DNA of 5,501 bases. Source: Flavobacteriales bacterium (GTDB lineage: Bacteria > Bacteroidota > Bacteroidia > Flavobacteriales > UA16). Both the position numbers and the translations under genes were made by a program. The stretch spans positions 1 to 5,501 of the forward strand of contig JABISU010000146.1 of NCBI GenBank assembly GCA_018700255.1, given 5' to 3'. This document shows, in pieces, positions 1 to 5,248 of this stretch (position 1 is the first letter of the stretch; every line of letters starts with the position of its first letter). Under the pieces are notes generated by a model. That model had not been told where the DNA came from, did no database searches, and was given only the letters and a program-made list of their open reading frames with translations.

Positions 1-2
1 GC

Positions 3-107
3 ACTACGCTTCAAAACAACACGTTGACTCACGAAGATCTAGTAAGTGGCGGAGAGATCATCTTTGAAATGGCCCCCACGTCGCCTAAGTCAAATCATCT
101 TGAATAA
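3..107 (+). CDS. C-terminal end of a GH92-like alpha-mannosidase (partial)
   Basis: An open frame enters from the left edge and runs for 34 codons to a TAA at 105-107. The visible tail contains LTHEDLVSGGEIIFEM, which resembles the conserved end of Bacteroidota GH92 exo-alpha-mannosidases, where an '(I/L)-(S/T)-H-x-(D/E)-(L/I)-x-x-GG-x-(L/I)-x-F-x-M' stretch closes the catalytic beta-sandwich/barrel protein. GH92 enzymes usually exceed 700 residues, so nearly all of the gene lies outside the window and none of the catalytic residues can be seen. The family call therefore rests on one C-terminal motif recalled from family knowledge. The gene converges on the dioxygenase-like gene, with 6 bases between the two stop codons, so the two are not in one operon. 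Another carbohydrate-active enzyme with a similar C-terminal strand is possible. Confidence 0.6.
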   Translation, partial: TTLQNNTLTHEDLVSGGEIIFEMAPTSPKSNHLE

Positions 108-113
108 AAAGCT

Positions 114-1124
114 CTACTTTACCACAAATCTTTTAAAATCGTGATGCATCCTTCCGCTACTCAATACGTTAATTTGAAAAACGTAAGCTCCAGAAGCAAG
201 TTTTTCTGACCCTGGTTGTATAGAGATTTGATGGTTACCTTCATTCATCATTCCGAGGGTTTTCTCATACACTTTGCTACCACTAATAGCATAGATAGAG
301 ATTTCCACATCTGACGAAGTCAGTAGATTCAGGGAGATCTTTGAATCAACGGAAATAGGATTTGGAGTTGGATCTCCAAGTAAAAATACTTTTGCGGCTT
401 CTCTCTCCAAATACCCAACTCCATTTACGCCTTCTCCTTCAATAGCAACTTCAAGATCGCTCACATAAGATTGTAAATCTTCATCCCAAACTAAAGTAGC
501 CAGTTGATGCTCATAACCATCATTAAATGACCCATCAACTTCAGGTGTCATAGGGTCTGGTCCCTGAGTATATATTTCTGGGCTAGCACTCGCTATTTCA
601 ACTGCTTCTAGGTGTGGCCATGTAAATTGTGATACCGCAGCATAGGCAGTACTAACATAGACTTGAAAATGCATGTGTAATACACGACCAGGGTACCATC
701 CAGGCAATATAGAAATAAATTCCACTTCGCCATTGTCATCTGTGATTTGGTATCCACGCATATACGTCTCTCCTTCACTTTGTAATGCCGAATATCCTGA
801 GTAATTTCCATCGACATCACAACACCATATATTCACTCTTAAGTTAGGCATGGGATCACAATTATCTACCCCAATAATGCGCATGCGTTGAATAACTCGT
901 GTGCCAGGTCTATCTTCAGTTATATCTTGCCTAAAATAGAAAGTGTTTTCAGATAAATCCAGTGGAAAAGGTCCCGCAATCTCGGATGGGACTAGTGAAC
1001 ACCCACCTTTACCTCCAGCTGGTTTTTCTGACAATACTGAAACAGAAGCAGCGGCAACTAATGGAGATGAAATGATTGCTCCACTGGCTAATCCTAAAGA
1101 ACGAAGAAATGATTTTCTTTTCAT
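114..1124 (-). CDS. Exported intradiol ring-cleavage dioxygenase-like protein with T9SS sorting domain
   Basis: This 336-residue protein has three parts. Residues 1 to about 31 are an export signal, MKRKSFLRSLGLASG followed by a hydrophobic stretch; it looks like a Tat signal in which the RR pair is RK, so Tat is likely but Sec is not excluded. Residues about 42-250 match the intradiol dioxygenase fold (protocatechuate/catechol dioxygenase superfamily): C42-SLVPSEIAGPFP opener, RQDITEDRPG, W100-CCDVDGNYSGY, RGYQITDDNGEVEF and PGWYPGRVLHMHF. The non-haem Fe(III) ligands are predicted as Tyr108, Tyr144, His150 and His152, with Arg147 as the usual active-site arginine, so the site appears intact. 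Residues about 251-336 form a type A T9SS C-terminal sorting domain (DPTPNPISVDSKISLN, ISIYAISGSKVYE, SGAYVFQI, KRFVVK), implying surface display or secretion. The substrate is unknown; an aromatic diol is an inference. No clear promoter or Shine-Dalgarno precedes the ATG, and the FISUMP gene lies 103 bases upstream on the same strand. Confidence 0.9.
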   Translation of the reverse strand: MKRKSFLRSLGLASGAIISSPLVAAASVSVLSEKPAGGKGGCSLVPSEIAGPFPLDLSENTFYFRQDITEDRPGTRVIQRMRIIGVDNCDPMPNLRVNIWCCDVDGNYSGYSALQSEGETYMRGYQITDDNGEVEFISILPGWYPGRVLHMHFQVYVSTAYAAVSQFTWPHLEAVEIASASPEIYTQGPDPMTPEVDGSFNDGYEHQLATLVWDEDLQSYVSDLEVAIEGEGVNGVGYLEREAAKVFLLGDPTPNPISVDSKISLNLLTSSDVEISIYAISGSKVYEKTLGMMNEGNHQISIQPGSEKLASGAYVFQINVLSSGRMHHDFKRFVVK

Positions 1125-1227
1125 ACTTCTAAGATAGTCTATTATACTAAATATTACAGAAAACTAAAAGAAACATCTTAAATTGAAAAGCCCGTTCCAC
1201 GCTATTGAGTAGCACAAATTTAAATTT

Positions 1228-2334
1228 CTAATCCCGGACGCAGCGAGCAGAGACCCCGTTGGCTTGACTGTAATCGCCTTGGAGAACAGTGTCGTAGTAG
1301 TAGCTCAGCAGACGTAACCAAGAGTAAGAACCGGACTCTGTAGATGACCACCAATATCCGTAGTACCCTATGTTGAAAAAACCACCTGAGTATCGGAAAC
1401 CGCCTGGCAAGCCAGTGAAATCGCTGGAATTCGTCGCGCCTGTATTTGGAGAAACCCAATGCTCATAACCCGTCTCTTTCATCTTACCTCCGCCTACACT
1501 TACTCCGCCAAGAAAGTCAGTTAATTGAGTCCATTCATCATCAGATGGTATATGCCAATCACTTGGGCAAATGCCTTCTGACATAACAGCTGGCCAATTG
1601 TAAAGAACACCGTAAGTAGAGTAGTTCTCAGTTGCTTTAGCAGCTTCAACGTCAGCACCTTCGTAACCATAAACGTAGTAGTAAGGTACTGTTTCGCTTC
1701 CAGTGTTAAAGTCTGAAGCCTCAGGCATGTAACGGCAGTTCTCTGCAAACCAACATTGATCACCGATTTGGACAGTAGTGTAATCGTATCCATCGTGGGA
1801 GACGAGGTTACCACAGGCAGCTATAGGAATAATGTCAAAAATAAACTCTTGAACATCAACATCACCTAGCTCAGCTGTTAGTGTACTCGTAAAAAGGACA
1901 GGACCCCCTTGAGGGTTAACGAATAGATCGTCAAACGTTAATGACATATAGTATGCCTCAGCAATGAAATCCTCATCTTCAGGAACCTCCGTATAGATAC
2001 TTATACCTGATTCAGAATTTGAAATCACAAAACCACCTGCAATATCTCCAACTGAATAGGCCGGTGAGGTAGAGGCTGTAACATAATTGAAAACTGTGTA
2101 GTAACCGTTATTGATGTTAGATACGACCAAGTTTGATGAAATATAGAAGTTACCAGCATAAAGCTCAAGATATAAAATACCTGAACCGATAACATCACCC
2201 ACTAGAAGTCCGGAAAGATTAAAAGACCCCAAATCTGAAACTACGGAAGAAGAGAATATCTCCGACTCTCCAATATCTTGAGTCATAGTGTAAGTGAGAC
2301 TCGACGCACTCTCCCCCATCAATTCAGCGAGCAT
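1228..2334 (-). CDS. FISUMP-domain protein, probably the C-terminal part of a TAG-interrupted gene
   Basis: This frame gives 368 residues. Residues about 183-368 are a clear FISUMP domain (Fibrobacter succinogenes major paralogous domain, a C-type-lectin-like secreted domain of unknown role): VQIGDQCWFAEN (188-199), YGVLYNW (241-247), CPSDWHIPSDDEW (256-268), GGKMKETG, LPGGFR (309-314), YGYWWSSTE (325-333) and the terminal VSARCVRD. Residues 1-170 form an unrecognised Ser/Tyr/Gly-rich, probably beta-structured region. There is no signal peptide, although FISUMP proteins are normally exported. Upstream of the apparent ATG (2332-2334) the same frame continues without a break through seven sense codons to the TAG that ends the neighbouring reading frame, and no promoter or ribosome site lies between. 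The ATG is therefore probably an internal methionine. The stretch coding for the end of the FISUMP domain looks more GC-rich than its surroundings (hand count at 1381-1440: 35 of 60). The domain call is firm; the start is not. Confidence 0.85.
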   Translation of the reverse strand: MLAELMGESASSLTYTMTQDIGESEIFSSSVVSDLGSFNLSGLLVGDVIGSGILYLELYAGNFYISSNLVVSNINNGYYTVFNYVTASTSPAYSVGDIAGGFVISNSESGISIYTEVPEDEDFIAEAYYMSLTFDDLFVNPQGGPVLFTSTLTAELGDVDVQEFIFDIIPIAACGNLVSHDGYDYTTVQIGDQCWFAENCRYMPEASDFNTGSETVPYYYVYGYEGADVEAAKATENYSTYGVLYNWPAVMSEGICPSDWHIPSDDEWTQLTDFLGGVSVGGGKMKETGYEHWVSPNTGATNSSDFTGLPGGFRYSGGFFNIGYYGYWWSSTESGSYSWLRLLSYYYDTVLQGDYSQANGVSARCVRD

Positions 2335-2358
2335 TATATTAACTGTAGGAGAGAACTA
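2335..2358 (-). other. In-frame TAG junction between the dockerin-like and FISUMP frames
   Basis: The TAG at 2356-2358 is followed on the minus strand by TTC TCT CCT ACA GTT AAT ATA and then the ATG at 2332-2334, all in the frame of both neighbours (2733 to 2334 is 399 bases, a multiple of three). Without the TAG the joined product would be about 501 residues: signal peptide, dockerin-like, Cys-rich, beta-rich region and FISUMP. A single substitution from a sense codon (for example TCG, CAG, AAG or TTG), a sequencing error, or programmed readthrough would each explain it. No second frameshift or stop is present, so any decay is recent. Confidence 0.75.
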
Positions 2359-2733
2359 GGGTAAAGCTGTACAATCAGATTCACCACAAACTAAATCACC
2401 ATCCCAACATGTGTATGAAGGTCCTGAACCATCACATACTCCACACTCATCAAGCAAAGAACTTCCATTGAGAACGCAAGCACAGTCAATGTATAAAGTA
2501 CAACTACCATCATCAACAGTTGCTAATGGGTTATACTCAACTGCATAAGAATATGTACATCCCATTATTTCATCTACATTATCCCAAGGTGAACCAAATG
2601 CTGAAAGAAAACCAAGTAGGTCAGAAATATCAATAAAGCTATTTCCGTCATAATCAGGATTGAAATTCGGGTTTATCTGCCCAAATGAATTGAAGCTTAA
2701 AGCAACTAATATAAATGCAATTAAATATCTCAT
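2356..2733 (-). CDS. Secreted dockerin-like, Cys-rich protein, N-terminal part of a TAG-interrupted gene
   Basis: From the ATG at 2733 this gives 125 residues. MRYLIAFILVALSFNSFG is a typical Sec signal peptide ending near residue 18. It is followed by a dockerin-like EF-hand (NPDYDGNSFIDISDLLGFLSAFG, residues about 25-47, with acidic calcium-ligand positions), then MGCTYSYAVEYNPLATVDDGSC (57-78), a repeat type common in marine Bacteroidota extracellular proteins, and a Cys-rich stretch DCACVLNGSSLLDECGVCDGSG to CGESDC (83-121). Starts at 2739 (Met-Ala-Met) or a GTG at 2787 are possible, but the latter adds residues before the signal peptide and lies almost on the predicted transcription start. 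The frame stops at a TAG (2356-2358) and then continues in the same phase into the FISUMP frame. Proteins with this architecture usually go on into further extracellular domains, so this is probably the front of one larger secreted or surface protein. Function beyond calcium binding or adhesion cannot be inferred. Confidence 0.8.
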   Translation of the reverse strand: MRYLIAFILVALSFNSFGQINPNFNPDYDGNSFIDISDLLGFLSAFGSPWDNVDEIMGCTYSYAVEYNPLATVDDGSCTLYIDCACVLNGSSLLDECGVCDGSGPSYTCWDGDLVCGESDCTALP

Positions 2734-2797
2734 AGCCATGTATTTATAAATATAAAAACTAACACTGTTTTTACATAAAACATACACTTTACTCCTA

Positions 2798-2805
2798 CAA
2801 AAATA
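2798..2805 (-). promoter_or_regulatory. Candidate -7 box of the dockerin-like/FISUMP gene
   Basis: The minus strand reads TATTTTTG here, a full match to the Bacteroidota -7 consensus TAnnTTTG. No TTTG is present at the usual -33 distance; only a T-run (TTTTT) occurs there, so the promoter is supported on one side only. The predicted transcript start near 2790 leaves a leader of about 55 bases before the ATG at 2733, in line with that start codon. Confidence 0.4.
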
Positions 2806-2816
2806 GCGCTATTTTT
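2799..2816. repeat. 18-base perfect palindrome overlapping the candidate -7 box
   Basis: AAAAATAGCGCTATTTTT is identical to its reverse complement and covers most of the TATTTTTG box. A dimeric repressor site is a reasonable reading; a chance AT-rich palindrome with a GCGC centre is the alternative. It is flanked by two direct copies of TTTTTACATAAAA (2768-2780 and 2812-2824), 44 bases apart, which may belong to the same control region. Confidence 0.45.
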
Positions 2817-2984
2817 ACATAAAAACGAAGTTTTCTTTAATTAAAAATATATATTCATAGCTGAACGTAATAAATCTAAGAGAATTTTGAATTGAATTGC
2901 TGAAAACAGATCTATTTAATATAGGTAACTTAAAACAAAACAAAACCCAGCTATTTCAATGATAACGAGGTTTTATAAAATTCA

Positions 2985-3019
2985 TTTGTGACCTCCGGTG
3001 GGGGGAAGTCGAACTTTTT
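2985..3019. repeat. Composite direct repeat, left copy (flanks the AbiE module)
   Basis: The copy consists of TTTGTGACCTCCGGTGG (2985-3001), seven non-conserved bases (3002-3008) and TCGAACTTTTT (3009-3019). The right copy at 5246-5280 has the same two blocks, the same 7-base spacing and the same orientation. The first block contains the near-palindrome CCTCCGGTGG, and the second carries a TCGAA core reminiscent of a tRNA T-arm. It could be an attachment-site duplication or a dispersed genomic repeat. Confidence 0.8.
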
Positions 3020-3059
3020 GATGGAAGATTTGGAGAGAATTGTTGAGCTATCTTAAAAG

Positions 3060-3887
3060 CTAACTGACTGATTCAAATGCTCTAAACTGCCGTTCTATTC
3101 TTCTCCACATTTCCTCAAAATCAGGAAGCTCTTGAATTTGGTGGCTTAATCTCCTTTCCCACGTCCTTTTCAGCTTCTCTTTATTAGCTGATAATCTATT
3201 AATGAACTCCTCTGGATTACGGCCTTTATTTACGGCCTTCCTATTAAATTCAGCATAGATTTCTTGCATCTTAAGTCCAACTTCATCGGTAATATAATCG
3301 AAGTCATACATATCCCTTGGCTCAACTCGGCTCATCAACGCTACCATCTTTTCTATGATCACTTCCTTCAAAGAATAGGACTGAATATAAACTTCTCGCT
3401 CATCCGCAAGATCTTCATATTCGTGAAGTATTGATTTATACTCCAAATTAAATTCTAACACTTCTCCCCTAGTTGCATCAATTTTTACTGCATCAACTGC
3501 ACCTGAAGGGAGCGAGTATGCAATACCGAACTTCATACTATTTGTTGCAACATGCGGATTCTTTGAGTCCTCTGGGATGTTAAACTTTAGTCGTGCTGTT
3601 CTTTCGATATCAGAAAATACCTTTTCAAATTCCTCATAAACGTTATCGTCTGTTAAAGTATCCAATACATTTGGGTGAATGGTAAAATCCATATCCTCAG
3701 AGTATCTGTAATCTCCGAAATATATCTTCTTAAGGCAAGTGCCTCCTTTAAAGATTAATGCCTCTGAAAGCACTTTATTTCTGCTGATACCCCACAGTAT
3801 CCATGATATCATGTAATCCTTTTGGATTTGAGACATACGCACACCATGTGCGTTTGCTATCCTTTGTAATTTGCCTTGTGCTATCAT
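3060..3887 (-). CDS. abiEii: AbiEii-family nucleotidyltransferase toxin (type IV toxin-antitoxin)
   Basis: This 275-residue protein belongs to the AbiEii/AbiGii toxin family of DNA polymerase beta-like nucleotidyltransferases, the toxin of abortive-infection AbiE systems; relatives such as MenT add nucleotides to tRNA acceptor ends. Motif I is FKGGTCLKK (46-54) followed by R61-Y-S63-E-D65-M-D67-F, giving the two metal-binding aspartates. A probable third acidic residue is D137 in VKID. The motif III region is YSLKEVIIEKMVAL (171-184) with PRDMYDFDYI (190-199), as expected in the family. The protein is cytoplasmic, with no signal or membrane segment, and the length is normal, so the toxin appears intact. 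Its ATG overlaps the abiEi stop by four bases (ATGA, 3884-3887), implying translational coupling so that antitoxin is made first. It should be transcribed from the promoter near 4819-4850. The nucleotide and RNA target used here cannot be read from sequence. Confidence 0.93.
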   Translation of the reverse strand: MIAQGKLQRIANAHGVRMSQIQKDYMISWILWGISRNKVLSEALIFKGGTCLKKIYFGDYRYSEDMDFTIHPNVLDTLTDDNVYEEFEKVFSDIERTARLKFNIPEDSKNPHVATNSMKFGIAYSLPSGAVDAVKIDATRGEVLEFNLEYKSILHEYEDLADEREVYIQSYSLKEVIIEKMVALMSRVEPRDMYDFDYITDEVGLKMQEIYAEFNRKAVNKGRNPEEFINRLSANKEKLKRTWERRLSHQIQELPDFEEMWRRIERQFRAFESVS

Positions 3888-4804
3888 GTGTAAATACCGT
3901 TTTTGATGGTCTCAATATCTACATTCATCTTAAGGCCAAATCCAGAATCTTTTTTTCCTTCGTCAAGTGCAGTGGTGTCCAACAATGGAAACGCATTTCC
4001 AAGGCTGTGCTCATCACTTAAAGGTGTGGTGTTACGTTCAAATTCTTTCATATTCTCCAAAGTAACAGTGATTTCTAATTGCTTGTTGATCATGCCTTGA
4101 TGATAAGCCGTCCACTCCACTTCGACTACATAACATAAGAATAGATATCTCTTAATTGCAGCATTGCTATTATTGGTAACGAAGTACCTCAATAACTGCT
4201 GAAGATCAATCTTGTCCTTTGTATCAAAGATGGCACGTGCCACTTCGACTATCCCACCACATAAGTGAGGTTTTGTGCAAGCATCAACAATCGTTTTTTC
4301 TAGGTCACTTACAGCTACTCTGTCAAAGTCGTTTAACCAACTCTTCTCGACTCCGAAAAACCGTTCTGTCATTTGAGTAACGAATGTGAATTTAACTCCC
4401 TGTATCAATTTTACAGGCGTTGATGTTCTATCTTCAATTACTATAATTTCTTCAAGGCTTGGTTGAGTAATAAGTCCATGAATCTGCATTGCTGAGTAAT
4501 ACCCTATATAGTATTTCTTCCCTTCCATTAACATTTTGGCCACCACATGCCAATTTGGAAGGTAAGTCTCAGCATCGTACATCGTCGGCACAATTAGGTA
4601 GTGCCCACGGCCTAATTTGGTAATAGTTCCTTTTGCAATCATTCTGTTTAGAACATTGGACAAAGAGGTGTTGCTAGAAGAAGGAAACTTCTCCAATACA
4701 TCTTGGTAGGTAAAACTAGTCTTATCTTCAACTGCAAACCCCTTTAATATCTGCCAACTAATGTCTTTCTTCATACCTGAAGTGTTAATAACATGCGAAT
4801 TCAC
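3884..4804 (-). CDS. abiEi: AbiEi-family antitoxin / transcriptional repressor (type IV toxin-antitoxin)
   Basis: The 306-residue frame encodes an AbiEi antitoxin. Residues about 13-73 form a winged-helix DNA-binding domain (helices around WQILKGFA and YQDVLEKF, recognition region NTSLSNVLNRMIAKG, wing TKLGRGHYLIVP). Residues about 97-195 carry the conserved central antitoxin region, with YYIGYYSAMQIHGL, EEIIVIEDR, VKFTFV, RFFG and VSDLEKTIVDACTKPHLCGG. The tail GFGLKMNVD (288-296) matches the usual family ending. In studied systems AbiEi neutralises AbiEii without stable complex formation and represses its own operon through the winged helix. The frame opens with GTG at 4804, but an ATG at 4774 (MKKDISWQIL) may be the real start: the predicted transcript start is near 4813, which would leave the GTG only about 9 bases of leader. 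Neither start has a Shine-Dalgarno, which is normal in Bacteroidota. It is followed immediately by abiEii. Confidence 0.92.
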   Translation of the reverse strand: MNSHVINTSGMKKDISWQILKGFAVEDKTSFTYQDVLEKFPSSSNTSLSNVLNRMIAKGTITKLGRGHYLIVPTMYDAETYLPNWHVVAKMLMEGKKYYIGYYSAMQIHGLITQPSLEEIIVIEDRTSTPVKLIQGVKFTFVTQMTERFFGVEKSWLNDFDRVAVSDLEKTIVDACTKPHLCGGIVEVARAIFDTKDKIDLQQLLRYFVTNNSNAAIKRYLFLCYVVEVEWTAYHQGMINKQLEITVTLENMKEFERNTTPLSDEHSLGNAFPLLDTTALDEGKKDSGFGLKMNVDIETIKNGIYT

Positions 4805-4819
4805 TTATAATGTGAATTC
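4797..4819. promoter_or_regulatory. Inverted-repeat operator candidate, GAATTCAC-N7-GTGAATTC
   Basis: Perfect 8-base arms (4797-4804 and 4812-4819) are separated by seven bases, TTATAAT. The site spans the predicted abiE transcription start and touches the -7 box. AbiEi proteins are known to repress their own operons by binding inverted repeats upstream, so this is a natural candidate for AbiEi binding. The site also covers the GTG at 4804. Confidence 0.55.
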
Positions 4820-4850
4820 AAATGTAATACATATCTACATGAAAGTCAAA
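4819..4850 (-). promoter_or_regulatory. Bacteroidota-type promoter of the abiE operon
   Basis: On the minus strand TTTG (4847-4850) is followed after 20 bases by TACATTTG (4819-4826), an exact match to the -33 TTTG / -7 TAnnTTTG promoter of Bacteroidota with accepted spacing. Transcription would begin near 4812-4814, leaving a leader of about 40 bases to the ATG at 4774. The operator-like inverted repeat at 4797-4819 covers this start point. Confidence 0.65.
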
Positions 4851-4856
4851 TAATAC

Positions 4857-4881
4857 ACATGAATTCATGTATTCAGTGAAT
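4857..4881. promoter_or_regulatory. Second operator-like palindrome cluster upstream of abiEi
   Basis: ACATGAATTCATGT (4857-4870) is a perfect 14-base palindrome, and the adjoining ATTCAGTGAAT (4871-4881) is a perfect odd palindrome. Both share the TGAATTC/GTGAAT half-site of the repeat at 4797-4819. They lie just upstream of the -33 element, about 55 bases from the first site centre to centre, an arrangement that could support cooperative repressor binding. Confidence 0.5.
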
Positions 4882-5003
4882 AATAATGTGTTTTATGACT
4901 AAATAATGGGTTAAAATGGAGTGCCCCGCCATTTATTTAAGTTCGTCGGGGTAGTAAATGGTCAATTAATCACCCCAACTGCAAGTCGTCAGCATAAGCT
5001 GGA

Positions 5004-5062
5004 CATAAGTTACTAATATTAATGGACACTTTTTACTTTAGAGTGTCACAAGTAACCTTATG
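5004..5062. repeat. Long stem-loop within the hairpin block
   Basis: CATAAGTTACT (5004-5014) pairs along its full length with AGTAACCTTATG (5051-5062) apart from one bulged C. After an internal loop the stem continues as GACACT (5025-5030) with AGTGTC (5042-5047), closing an 11-base apical loop. The match is far longer than expected by chance in such a short span. Confidence 0.7.
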
Positions 5063-5066
5063 ACGG

Positions 5067-5099
5067 GATTACTCACACTGCTGTGCAGTGCGAGTGATC
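5067..5099. repeat. 15-base-pair hairpin with TGT triloop
   Basis: The 5' arm GATTACTCACACTGC pairs with GCAGTGCGAGTGATC, with one A-C mismatch and one T-G wobble, around the loop TGT (5082-5084). No T-run follows, so it is not a standard terminator. The triloop TGT and a single A/C mismatch recur in the terminator hairpin at 5208-5236. Confidence 0.7.
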
Positions 5100-5154
5100 G
5101 GTGGGCGGGGCTGACAAAAATCAAAAACTCTGCGCTCTGTGAGCTCATGGGCTC

Positions 5155-5210
5155 TTTTTTATGCCCTCCTCCTTACACAAACGAGCTTGTGACGAAGTTG
5201 GCATAAAAAA
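5155..5210. repeat. Hairpin with 11-base-pair perfect outer stem
   Basis: TTTTTTATGCC (5155-5165) is the exact reverse complement of GGCATAAAAAA (5200-5210). Inside, CACAA (5176-5180) pairs with TTGTG (5187-5191). The A-tract is shared with the adjoining terminator hairpin, so the two structures compete for a few bases. Confidence 0.6.
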
Positions 5211-5248
5211 AGCCCGACACTGTGTGTCGAGCTTTTGTTTTTTTTTTT
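5208..5248. terminator. Bidirectional Rho-independent terminator
   Basis: AAAAGC-C-CGACAC pairs with GTGTCG-A-GCTTTT around a TGT loop, with one C-A mismatch. A 16-base tract of T with one G (5233-5248) follows on the plus strand, and an A-tract (5205-5211) precedes it, giving a T-run on the minus strand as well. It would stop plus-strand RNA from the hairpin block and minus-strand RNA coming from beyond the right edge, insulating abiE. Confidence 0.8.

Larger units (their letters stand above)
2740..3059. other. AT-rich intergenic region without a gene
   Basis: This 320-base gap separates the 3' end of abiEii from the 5' end of the dockerin-like gene, both on the minus strand. It contains the candidate promoter and palindrome near 2800, a run of AAAAC repeats near 2932-2947, and the left composite repeat at 2985-3019. 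No open frame with coding character and no convincing hairpin-plus-T-run terminator for abiEii was found. Confidence 0.7.
4923..5210. other. Hairpin-dense non-coding block, possible structured RNA
   Basis: There is no credible open frame, but many complementary segments. A long-range pairing joins GCCCCGCC (4923-4930) with GGCGGGGC (5104-5111). Inside lie CCATTTA/TAAATGG (4929-4935/4955-4961), with GGGGT (4948-4952) in its loop able to pair with ACCCC (4972-4976) as an H-type pseudoknot; CAGC-ATAA-GCTG (4990-5001); an 11-base-pair stem 5004-5014/5051-5062 with one bulge enclosing GACACT/AGTGTC; and a 15-base-pair stem at 5067-5099. Beyond it an 11-base-pair stem joins 5155-5165 with 5200-5210. 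No TAnnTTTG promoter was found on the plus strand, so transcription is unproven. Alternatives are a decayed MITE-like element or a long 3' untranslated region. Confidence 0.4.

Noticed and set aside
608..820. Minus-strand 70-codon frame inside the dioxygenase gene
   Set aside because: It overlaps a well-supported gene in another frame and has no domain or signal of its own. The same applies to other-frame openings at 943-1137, 1220-1459, 1521-1814, 3803-4021 and 3903-4100.
1196..1227. Terminator after the FISUMP frame (GCTA-TTGAG-TAGC and the palindrome AAATTTAAATTT)
   Set aside because: The stem is short, AT-rich and not followed by a T-run on the minus strand, so read-through toward the dioxygenase gene cannot be excluded.
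4923..5111. Insertion sequence or MITE bounded by GCCCCGCC/GGCGGGGC
   Set aside because: No clear target-site duplication adjoins the 8-base inverted repeats, and there is no transposase frame; kept only as an alternative explanation of the hairpin block.
5107..5160. tmRNA-like 5' end (GGGGCTGAC)
   Set aside because: The conserved downstream tmRNA 5' sequence, a tag reading frame and a matching 3' tRNA-like half are absent.
5141..5160. Terminator from GAGC-TCATGG-GCTC followed by six T
   Set aside because: The stem is only four base pairs, and the T-run is better explained as one arm of the 5155-5165/5200-5210 stem; the strong terminator is downstream.
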